From positions 1 to 42,636 of the forward strand of contig CANGGP010000025.1 in the NCBI GenBank assembly GCA_947453445.1: 42,636 nt of DNA, given 5' to 3'. Source of the stretch: Sphingobacteriaceae bacterium (GTDB taxonomy: Bacteria; Bacteroidota; Bacteroidia; B-17B0; Aurantibacillaceae). Below, in pieces: positions 36,619-42,636 of the stretch. Positions within the stretch are counted from its first letter, which is position 1, and the number at the start of each line of letters is the position of its first letter. The position numbers were made by a program, and so were the translations under genes. The notes beneath the pieces were generated by a model. The model was not told the origin of the DNA and searched no databases. It was given only the letters and a program-made list of their open reading frames with translations.

Positions 36619-37090
36619 TTTGGGCGCCTGTCGGTGCAGACTACTTTGTTTTTGTAAAAGTCTGCACCGCCACTGGGCTCTCACTAGTCGCTCTCCGCTT
36701 TTCAAAAATGTTAAGGCGAGCGGAGGAGCTCCAGCAGGCCGTTCGATCCCTGGCGCAGAAATCGGCACGGCAGTTCGGATTGTAAAAAATTAAACTCATA
36801 CGCGTATTTTAATGTTTCTGTTTTTTCGTATAAATATTTTTTTTGGGCGCCTGTCGGTGCAGACAGTTTTGTTTTTGTAAAAGTCTGCACCGCCACCGGG
36901 CTCTCACTAGTCGCTCTCCGCTTTTCAAAAATGTTAAGGCGAGCGGAGGAGCTCCAACAGGCCGTTCGATCCCTGGCGCAGAAATCGGCACGGCAATACG
37001 GATTGTAAAAAATTAAAATCATACGCGTATTTTTAATGTTTCTGTTTTTTTGTATAAATATTTTTTTGGGCGCCTGTCGGTGCAGACAGC
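36619..37090 (-). repeat. Tandem array of the interspersed repeat (223-bp period, 2 copies plus fragment)
   Basis: This array occupies nearly the whole 514-base gap between dinB and the ORF6N gene. The landmark gggcgcctgtcggtgcagac starts at 36622, 36845 and 37068, exactly 223 bases apart. Each full copy (read on the minus strand) has the head TGCGCCAGGGATCGAA (36742-36757; 36965-36980), an inner stem CTCCGCT/AGCGGAG, GAGCCC, a terminal hairpin GGTGCAGAC/GTCTGCACC (36633-36668; 36856-36891) and the tail GCGCCCAAAA. The third copy is only the last 23 bases and ends at the ORF6N stop. No genuine gene is present in the array. Confidence 0.88.
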
Positions 37091-37092
37091 TG

Positions 37093-37653
37093 TTATTTTG
37101 AATTAAAACCTATTGCTTTTCTTTCTTTTACAGGTGAAGTGATGAATTGCTTAAGGACTTTAAAAATAATTTCTATATCCGCTTCATGTTTTTTGCTTTT
37201 TTGACTTTGAACAGAAAGAGTTTTTTCTAATTCATTTATTTTTAAAAGCAAATCGTTTTGGCTCATCATAAACTCACGCATCCGGGTAAAAATCCTGATA
37301 ATTTGGATATTTACTTCTATGGCTGTTTCACTATTTAAAACGCTTGAAAGCATTGCAACACCTTGTTCGGTAAAGACGTTCGGCATTTTTCTAAGACCTA
37401 ATTTTTCCTTATTGGAAGTCGCATTTTGCGACTTCCAGTTTTCTAACTCTCTCGCTGTTAATTGAAACATAAAGTCGCTTGGAAAGCGTTTTTCATTACG
37501 TTTCACTTGTTCATTGAGTCGTTTAGTTGCAACACCATACATACTTGCTAAATCTCTCCCGATAGCCATCGGGACCAACATTACTTTTTTACCCCGAATC
37601 AGGTAAATTTTGCGCATCACGCCTTCGTCTGTAATATTTAAATTTTTGTTCAT
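37093..37653 (-). CDS. ORF6N domain protein
   Basis: This 186-residue protein carries an N-terminal ORF6N domain (about 12-105), a DNA-binding-like domain known from phage antirepressors and many Bacteroidota chromosomal genes. The family pattern is visible as 'IYLIRGKKVMLVPMAIGRDLASMYGV', 'RNEKRFPSDFMFQLT', 'RKMPNVFTEQGVAMLSSVL' and 'IRIFTRMREFM'. A coiled coil (about 120-155) follows, and a short basic end. ORF6N genes are often carried by phages or mobile islands; no other phage gene is present here. Both sides carry members of the interspersed repeat family. Confidence 0.9.
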   Translation of the reverse strand: MNKNLNITDEGVMRKIYLIRGKKVMLVPMAIGRDLASMYGVATKRLNEQVKRNEKRFPSDFMFQLTARELENWKSQNATSNKEKLGLRKMPNVFTEQGVAMLSSVLNSETAIEVNIQIIRIFTRMREFMMSQNDLLLKINELEKTLSVQSQKSKKHEADIEIIFKVLKQFITSPVKERKAIGFNSK

Positions 37654-37691
37654 GCCATTTTGCTTTACATATTATTAGCCAAAATCCTGAA

Positions 37692-37735
37692 CTAAGTTAC
37701 TACGTATTATGGAAGTGTATTGCTACAAATTGTAG
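37692..37735 (-). promoter_or_regulatory. Possible promoter and operator of the ORF6N gene
   Basis: The minus strand reads TAACTTAG at 37699-37692 (one mismatch to TAnnTTTG), about 39 bases before the start codon. The perfect 13-base palindrome CTACAAATTGTAG (37723-37735) lies upstream of it and contains a TTTG on the minus strand, but the spacing of 26 is longer than usual. Weak evidence. Confidence 0.3.
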
Positions 37736-37762
37736 TTAAATACAAAAGTATTTTTTGTTGTG

Positions 37763-37891
37763 TTTGGGCGCAAGCCATGAAGCAAAAAGCAGCAGGTTAA
37801 TGAGTTAATTTTGCTTCATGGGTCGGGCTCCTGCGGGCTGCGGCTTCACGCTGAAAAAGCGTGAGAGCTAACCCTTCGTATCCCTTGCGCA
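37763..37891 (-). repeat. Interspersed intergenic repeat, copy 3
   Basis: This copy lies in the 414-base divergent gap between ORF6N and the SDR gene. On the minus strand it reads: head TGCGCAAGGGATACGAA (37891-37875), an inner 7-bp hairpin TCACGCT/AGCGTGA (37846-37864), GAGCCCGACC (37830-37821), a 13-bp perfect terminal hairpin CCATGAAGCAAAA/TTTTGCTTCATGG (37775-37821) and the tail GCGCCCAAA (37771-37763). The rest of the gap (37892-38067) has only the SDR promoter region. Confidence 0.78.
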
Positions 37892-38040
37892 GCATTTTAA
37901 ACATGAAATCTTCTTATATTTCAAGGTGCCCTGAGATTTTGACAAAAAGGAACCAAACATTGTTAAAGGAGAAAAACAATTCTGATTGAATATTACGTAA
38001 GAATAAAATTTTATAAATTATTCCGTAATCATTAATCCCC

Positions 38041-38048
38041 TAACTTAG
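38041..38048 (+). promoter_or_regulatory. Possible -7 box of the SDR gene
   Basis: TAACTTAG is one mismatch from TAnnTTTG and lies 19 bases before the ATG. The same octamer is found before the ORF6N gene on the other strand. Confidence 0.3.
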
Positions 38049-38067
38049 TGATTCAAAAACAATCAGT

Positions 38068-38829
38068 ATGTCGCAACATAAAATAGCTTTAGTAACCGGC
38101 GCAAGTCGCGGATTAGGCAAAGAAATGGCCATTGCCTTGGCCAAAAAAAACATTGATGTAATCATCACCTATGTGAGTAAACCCGAAGAAGCAGCCAACA
38201 CCGTAAAATCGGTTGAAGCTTATGGCTGTAAGGCAGCGGCACTGCATTTAGATTTAAAAAACTTCAATGCCTTGGATGGATTTATAACTGCCTTATCTGA
38301 CTTGTTAAAGGAAAAATTCAAAACTGAAAAATTCGACTTCTTAATCAACAACGCCGGCATGGGCGCCACAGTGCCTTTTGATAAAGTAACAGAAGAATTA
38401 TTTACCGATTTTTTAAACGTGCATTACAAAGGGGTGTATTTTTTAACCCAAAAATCATTACCATTTTTAAATGACGGAAGCAGCATCATCAATATTTCGA
38501 GCGGTACCACACGCTTCGCAAATCCGGGTTACTCCGTATACGCTTCCATGAAAGGCGCCATCGAAATTTTTACAAAATATTTGGCAAAAGAATTAGGACC
38601 AAAGGGCATTCGCGCCAATGTGGTAGCGCCGGGACCGGTAGAAACGGATTTTAATAACGCCGCCATCAGAAGCAATCCCAACATGAAAACAGCCTTGGGT
38701 AATATGACACCTTTGGGAAGAGTTGGTCAGGCCGACGACATTGGTGGTGTGGTTGCATTTTTGTGCAGTGACGAAGCACGATGGGTAAATGGCCAACGTA
38801 TTGAAGTAAGTGGTGGCATTAATGTATAG
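38068..38829 (+). CDS. Short-chain dehydrogenase/reductase (FabG-like)
   Basis: This is a 253-residue classical SDR. The NAD(P)-binding TGASRGLG is at 10-17, NNAG at 94-97, the catalytic Ser in 'NISSGTT' (144-145), and Y158xxxK162 in 'YSVYASMKGA'. 'VVAPGPVETDF' (185-195) and the end 'GQRIEVSGGINV' are standard. The sequence is close to 3-oxoacyl-ACP reductase and related sugar or alcohol dehydrogenases; the residue order does not settle the substrate. Arg14 in the glycine motif and Ser/Lys-rich positions after the second strand suggest NADPH rather than NADH. It stands alone between a possible promoter and a bidirectional terminator. Confidence 0.93.
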   Translation: MSQHKIALVTGASRGLGKEMAIALAKKNIDVIITYVSKPEEAANTVKSVEAYGCKAAALHLDLKNFNALDGFITALSDLLKEKFKTEKFDFLINNAGMGATVPFDKVTEELFTDFLNVHYKGVYFLTQKSLPFLNDGSSIINISSGTTRFANPGYSVYASMKGAIEIFTKYLAKELGPKGIRANVVAPGPVETDFNNAAIRSNPNMKTALGNMTPLGRVGQADDIGGVVAFLCSDEARWVNGQRIEVSGGINV

Positions 38830-38839
38830 TAAAAAATAA

Positions 38840-38871
38840 AAAAGCCTGATTTTTTTTGAATCAGGCTTTTA
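38840..38871 (+). terminator. Bidirectional terminator between SDR and large T9SS gene
   Basis: An 11-bp stem AAAGCCTGATT (38841-38851) pairs with AATCAGGCTTT (38859-38869), with flanking A and T tracts on both sides. It lies between two converging genes and can end transcription from either. Confidence 0.88.
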
Positions 38872-38889
38872 AATAAATGAAATGAGGCA

Positions 38890-41800
38890 TTAATGCTTGA
38901 TTAATTTCTGTTGCGTGTGAATTTGATTTGTTTCAAAATCAAAAACATAAACTCCGGCATCAAGCGCAGAAATGTCGATGGTTTTTAAACCTGTCATTTC
39001 CCCTGAAAGAACACAACGACCGGTTAAATCAAATAAGCGGTAAGTTGTTTTAATTCTGCTTGTGCTATTCAAAATTAAATAGCCATTGGCAGGATTCGGA
39101 TAAAATTGCACTTGGTTTATAGATTTAGTTTTTGCGCTTAGTCCGGTAGCGTTGTTGTTCACGGTTAAATTCATGAAACCTGAAGTACTTAAAGTACCCA
39201 TGTTGCCGACTGCATCTGTTTTTTTCCCATTTGAAATTCCAAAATTAAAACTACTGTTGTCAGCTAAATCATTTCTTAATTTAAATCTTAATTCGCCAAT
39301 TTTTCCAAAGCCAATCACGTTGTTATTGTTCGTTCTAACATTGGCGGCATAGGTTTTACCGGCAGTAAAAAATGTCTTTCTGAATTCAATATTTTGTGCA
39401 CCCGCATTTAAAAACGAAGGTGTGTAATTCAAGCTTATCGAATCATTTTCGAGCATGTTTTGATCAAAATCCAAATCAAATGCGGCACCATACAATTGTG
39501 TTATATTGTTGCCTGCATCACCCAAAATAATATCAACCACATTCCACAAACCACCATAAGCTTCGCTGTTTTGTGGAACCAAGTATAAATCAATGCCGTT
39601 GGTGCTGTTGGTATTTTTAAAAGCATGTGTTAAGGAATAGTTGCTTCCAATTGCCACGGTGTCATTCGCGTTAATCGTGCCGTCGCCATTACAATCGGCA
39701 TGTGCTTTGTTCCAACCTGTACTCACGGTTCCTGACCATGCGCTGGCATATTGTCCTGTCCAAGAATTGCTTGCACCTGATCTGCCTGCACCGGTGCTAT
39801 TGGCTGCCAAACCAAGCTCGAATACATCAGTGTTATCTACTTGTCCGTCGCGGTTGGCATCACCTGGCCAAACAATGGCGCAGTTTGTATTCACGTTTAA
39901 GGCAACCACAGCTGAGTTGGTGCAATTATTTAAGGCGTGAGACGCTGTAACAGTGTAGTTGCTTGAAGCTGTAGGGAGAATATAAAGTGTATTAGAATTG
40001 CTTCCAGTGTTCCATGTATAGGTATTGCCGCCAGTGGCTGTATAAGTTGTGCTTGAGCCAATACAAACTGAAGTATTGCCTAAAACATTAACGGCAGGAA
40101 TCGAAAGCGGCGTGAAACATTTAATTGCTGTTGCTGAGCAACCAAAACCATTGTATCCTGTTACAGAATAACAACCGGGCGTTGAAGTGCTTATGCTAAT
40201 AGTATTACTACTACTTGAATTACTCCAATTATAACTGATAGCGCCGTTTGCGGAATAAATAATTGTTGAACCCGGACATGCACTGTTGATACCGATGATG
40301 CCAACAACCGGCAAAGGGAGAACACTTACGCAACGAACTGCCGAGCTTGTACAACCGTTAGCATTGGTTCCAAAAACCGTGAAACAATTTGATGAAGTTG
40401 GTGTGTATGTAAAGTTAATGCTGTTGCTGCCGTTATTCCAAGTGTAGGTAATGGCGCCACTTGGAATTAAGGTATCCGTGCTACCCGAACAAACAGTGCC
40501 ATTCGAAGCAGATGCAATGCTGATTGTTGGTGAATTTAGTATATTTGGACAAACAGTTGCTCCAAGAGCCGCGCAACCGCTTGTACTGCCGGTTTGCACT
40601 ACAAAAAAGCAATTTGTTTGGTTAGGAACTGATAAAACACTTCCGGTACCATATGACGCATAGGTAGTCGCGTTAATCCAGTTATATGTACCTAAACCGC
40701 CACTGGCTGTATAAGAATTAGTGCTGCCATAACAAATGGTGTTTGGACCATTTACAATAATAGCCGGTGGAGCAGAGACAACATTTACACAGGTCACGGC
40801 ACTCGCAGTTCCCGGACATACATTGTTGCTGCCTGTTACAGTATAACAGGTTGAAACTGTTGGACTCACATTTATGAAGTTACTGTTCGATCCTGTGCTC
40901 CATGTATAGCTGCTTGAGCCATTCGCAATTAAGTTAACGTTATTTCCTATACACATTGTGTAGGTAGAAGGCACAATTACACTCGCAGGACTTCCAACCG
41001 TAAAAGAAACTGAGCCGTTAACATTACAAGCACCTGCATTGCCGGTTATCTGTGCGTAGTAGTTGCCGGCAATTGTTGGTGTATACACTACATTGTTGCT
41101 TGTAAAATAAGAGGTTCCGAGACTACTACTACTGATGGCCCAAGTATAATTTGTTGCACCGCTTGCAGTAAGGCTTACACTTGAACCTACACACAAGGCA
41201 TTAGCAGAAGATGAGTAGGTTAAAGTTGGTGCAGGTACCCAAGTAACACATGTTACCGCGCTGCTTGTGCCGCTGCAATAAGGATTTGACCCTGTAACTG
41301 TATAACACGCAGCAACACTTGGAGAAATAACTAAAAAAGGAGTAGTCGCACCTGTATTCCAAGTATAAGAAGTTGCGCCACTCGGAATAACGGTAGCATT
41401 GCCGGTATTACACAAGCTTAAAGTAGGGGATAGATTGACTGAAGGCGGCGCATACAATGTAAAGCAACGGGTTGAAGTACTTGAACAAGTGCCATTTGAA
41501 GCAGTCACAGAAAAACAATTTGAACCGCTTGGATTAACGAAGATGGAAGTGCCATTGGATGTACCAAAATTACCAATGGTTGTAAAGGAACTTGCACCTG
41601 ATAGATTAATTGTAAAAGTTGTACCAAGGCAGCCTGCACCATTATTTGGTGAAATGCTAATTGATGCGGAGGCTGCACTATTAAATGCGCCGCTTGCCGA
41701 GGCTGTACCAACAATAGTGCTGCCGCTTCCAATGGCATTACAAAATACCGTGTATGGTCCTGTGCAAGAAAGGTAAATAGTTGAATTCAGCGTTGTGAAA

Positions 41801-42039
41801 TTTCCGGCACTTGTTAAAAATGTACCACTTGAACATGTTTGTATCACTGAATAACTATACGTTAAAGCACCGGATACTGTTGAAGTAATCGAACATGCCA
41901 CCGGATTGGTGCCGGTAAATGCACATGCAGTTGAATTGGAAACGCTCAGACCCAAACTTTGAGACTTAATTTGCAATTGCAAAATGAACATTAAAAACAA
42001 AGTAGTGATGATTTTGCTTAAGTGTAATTTTTTTTTCAT
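38890..42039 (-). CDS. Large secreted Ig-like repeat protein with EF-hand-like loops and T9SS sorting domain
   Basis: This 1049-residue exported protein has a Sec signal peptide at residues 1-27 (MKKKLHL, hydrophobic core, then IKSQS). About 700 residues of Ser/Thr/Asn/Cys-rich tandem domains follow, each near 80-95 residues. They carry recurring 'YTWNTGSNS' or 'YTWSTGSNS'-like strands, 'CYTVTGSN' and 'SAVTCV', as in Ig/PKD-like domains; most have a Cys pair. Then comes a segment with two calcium-loop-like sequences, DANRDGQVDNTD and DCNGDGTINAND, resembling dockerin type I repeats. A cohesin-like beta domain may follow ('LYGAAFDLDFDQNML'). The C-terminus is a type A sorting domain ('VQFYPNPANGYLILNS', 'YRLFDLTGRCVLSG', 'LDAGVYVFDFETN'). 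It is probably a surface adhesin or matrix protein; its ligand is unknown. Confidence 0.92.
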   Translation of the reverse strand: MKKKLHLSKIITTLFLMFILQLQIKSQSLGLSVSNSTACAFTGTNPVACSITSTVSGALTYSYSVIQTCSSGTFLTSAGNFTTLNSTIYLSCTGPYTVFCNAIGSGSTIVGTASASGAFNSAASASISISPNNGAGCLGTTFTINLSGASSFTTIGNFGTSNGTSIFVNPSGSNCFSVTASNGTCSSTSTRCFTLYAPPSVNLSPTLSLCNTGNATVIPSGATSYTWNTGATTPFLVISPSVAACYTVTGSNPYCSGTSSAVTCVTWVPAPTLTYSSSANALCVGSSVSLTASGATNYTWAISSSSLGTSYFTSNNVVYTPTIAGNYYAQITGNAGACNVNGSVSFTVGSPASVIVPSTYTMCIGNNVNLIANGSSSYTWSTGSNSNFINVSPTVSTCYTVTGSNNVCPGTASAVTCVNVVSAPPAIIVNGPNTICYGSTNSYTASGGLGTYNWINATTYASYGTGSVLSVPNQTNCFFVVQTGSTSGCAALGATVCPNILNSPTISIASASNGTVCSGSTDTLIPSGAITYTWNNGSNSINFTYTPTSSNCFTVFGTNANGCTSSAVRCVSVLPLPVVGIIGINSACPGSTIIYSANGAISYNWSNSSSSNTISISTSTPGCYSVTGYNGFGCSATAIKCFTPLSIPAVNVLGNTSVCIGSSTTYTATGGNTYTWNTGSNSNTLYILPTASSNYTVTASHALNNCTNSAVVALNVNTNCAIVWPGDANRDGQVDNTDVFELGLAANSTGAGRSGASNSWTGQYASAWSGTVSTGWNKAHADCNGDGTINANDTVAIGSNYSLTHAFKNTNSTNGIDLYLVPQNSEAYGGLWNVVDIILGDAGNNITQLYGAAFDLDFDQNMLENDSISLNYTPSFLNAGAQNIEFRKTFFTAGKTYAANVRTNNNNVIGFGKIGELRFKLRNDLADNSSFNFGISNGKKTDAVGNMGTLSTSGFMNLTVNNNATGLSAKTKSINQVQFYPNPANGYLILNSTSRIKTTYRLFDLTGRCVLSGEMTGLKTIDISALDAGVYVFDFETNQIHTQQKLIKH

Positions 42040-42088
42040 GGGTTGAGAATTTAGAAAGTTGAACATTGAATTGTTTTTTGTTACATGT

Positions 42089-42096
42089 TAAAAATA
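42089..42096 (-). promoter_or_regulatory. Possible -7 box of the large T9SS protein gene
   Basis: The minus strand reads TATTTTTA, one mismatch from TAnnTTTG, 49 bases upstream of the start codon at 42039. Confidence 0.3.
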
Positions 42097-42190
42097 GTAA
42101 GAATAATGTTTCTTAAAATTATGAAAGGATGAAACTGTGATTTGACTTTGTAAGTGGTTGTTTTAAGTGAGTCAATTGTTTTGCAAAAAT

Positions 42191-42220
42191 AAAAGCCGCT
42201 CAATTTTATAAGCGGCTTTT
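42191..42220 (-). terminator. Terminator after the window-edge T9SS gene
   Basis: A 10-bp stem AAAAGCCGCT (42191-42200) pairs with AGCGGCTTTT (42211-42220), with a 10-base AT loop and a T-rich tail on the minus strand. It lies 12 bases past the stop at 42233 and isolates that gene from the large T9SS gene. Confidence 0.85.
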
Positions 42221-42232
42221 AAAAGTTTTCGT

Positions 42233-42636
42233 CTAATTTGTAACAACCAGTTTTTTTGTTACTTGGATGTTATTGCTCGAGAACTTCACAAAATAATTGC
42301 CGGCTGCCAAGCGCGATACATCTATGTTTGTAATAGCTTTGAATTCACCTTTCATGATTTCTTTTCCAACAAGATCAAAGATGGAATACGCCACAATATT
42401 TAATGACTCACTGCTTAGTTGAACCATCTTGTTACTTGGGTTTGGATACATATTGATGCTGCTCGGTGTGAATAAACTTTCGTTTAATCCGGTTAAATTA
42501 CTGCTAATGTTCACTGTAGTTCCTGCATCGTTGCTCAATCCATTAAATGCTCCATTGGCGTTTACTTTTTGTGCATTACCGGCCGAAATTACAATAGAAG
42601 AATTTGCAGGCAAACCGGTTTTAACCTTATACCAAA
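42233..42636 (-). CDS. T9SS sorting domain protein, C-terminal fragment (5' end outside window)
   Basis: The frame is open to the right edge of the window, so only the last ~134 residues are seen; the visible start reads WYKVKTGLPANSSIV. The final ~75 residues are a type A Por secretion sorting domain ('SSINMYPNPSNKMVQLSS', 'AYSIFDLVGKEIMKGEF', 'LAAGNYFVKFSSNNIQ' and a final KKLVVTN). The part before is Asn/Ser/Gly-rich and has no recognised domain. It is in the same direction as the large T9SS gene but separated by a terminator, so the two are independent units. Confidence 0.9.
   Translation of the reverse strand, partial: WYKVKTGLPANSSIVISAGNAQKVNANGAFNGLSNDAGTTVNISSNLTGLNESLFTPSSINMYPNPSNKMVQLSSESLNIVAYSIFDLVGKEIMKGEFKAITNIDVSRLAAGNYFVKFSSNNIQVTKKLVVTN

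Noticed and set aside
36439-36991. Pair of similar minus-strand reading frames (about 110 and 60 codons) repeated in the 36.6-37.0 kb array
   Set aside because: They are duplicate frames running through the 223-bp repeat units, with low-complexity, hairpin-derived sequence; the similarity reflects the DNA repeat, not a gene pair.
36622-37090. Possible CRISPR-like array because of regular spacing
   Set aside because: The units are identical over the whole 223 bases, with no short repeat alternating with unique spacers, and no cas genes are present.
41505-41738. Reading frames on both strands inside the large T9SS gene (for example 39641-39950, 41399-41776)
   Set aside because: These are shadow frames produced by the repetitive Ser/Thr/Gly-rich coding sequence of the real gene.
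42191-42220. Hairpin considered as another member of the REP-like family
   Set aside because: It has a 10-base AT loop and T tail, lacks the flanks of the REP units, and sits directly after a stop codon; it is an ordinary terminator.

Overview
The window is a 42.6 kb chromosomal segment of a member of the Bacteroidota. The low G+C composition, three proteins with a type IX secretion (Por) C-terminal sorting domain, type III glutamine synthetase, a Bacteroidota-style TonB, a long MraY and the TAnnTTTG-type promoter boxes all agree with this. I cannot name the genus. Most of the window is ordinary core genome; the accessory material is concentrated at 34.4-38.0 kb.

Layout. (1) 1-15.5 kb: housekeeping genes in short runs. 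These are the 3' part of glutamine synthetase III, an IMPACT/YigZ protein, an M42 aminopeptidase, a DUF1571 exported protein (minus), kdsB-queA, a small T9SS cargo protein, a YqeY-like protein, tonB (minus), an OlsB/GlsB-like acyltransferase, engB plus a small conserved protein, leuS, a HisKA_2 sensor kinase and a STAS-like protein (minus). (2) 15.5-31.1 kb: a compact 13-gene division and cell wall (dcw) operon on the minus strand, mraZ-rsmH-ftsL-ftsI-murE-mraY-murD-ftsW-murG-murC-ftsQ-ftsA-ftsZ. It builds lipid II from UDP-MurNAc and assembles the divisome. It has a repeated MraZ-box-like array at its promoter and a clear hairpin terminator after ftsZ; murF and ddl are absent. (3) 31.4-36.6 kb: a translesion polymerase pair, dinB followed by a short DnaE-type polymerase. 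A REP-associated tyrosine transposase (RAYT) and its two 170-bp flanking repeats lie between them. (4) 36.6-38.0 kb: an ORF6N-domain gene between copies of an intergenic repeat family, including a 223-bp tandem array. (5) 38.0-42.6 kb: a short-chain dehydrogenase, a large secreted Ig-like protein with two EF-hand-like loops and a T9SS tail, and the C-terminus of another T9SS protein cut by the window edge.

The most interesting non-coding signal is a repeat family seen at three loci (3.1-3.3 kb, 36.6-37.1 kb, 37.8-37.9 kb). Each member has a conserved head (TGCGCMAGGGAT..GAA), a GAGCCCG-like landmark, a hairpin and a GCGCCCAAA tail. The terminal hairpin has a completely different sequence at each locus yet remains perfectly paired. 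That points to conservation of structure rather than of sequence. The second signal is the RAYT/REP module inside what looks like an SOS-type polymerase operon. The third is a set of helically phased repeats in front of mraZ.
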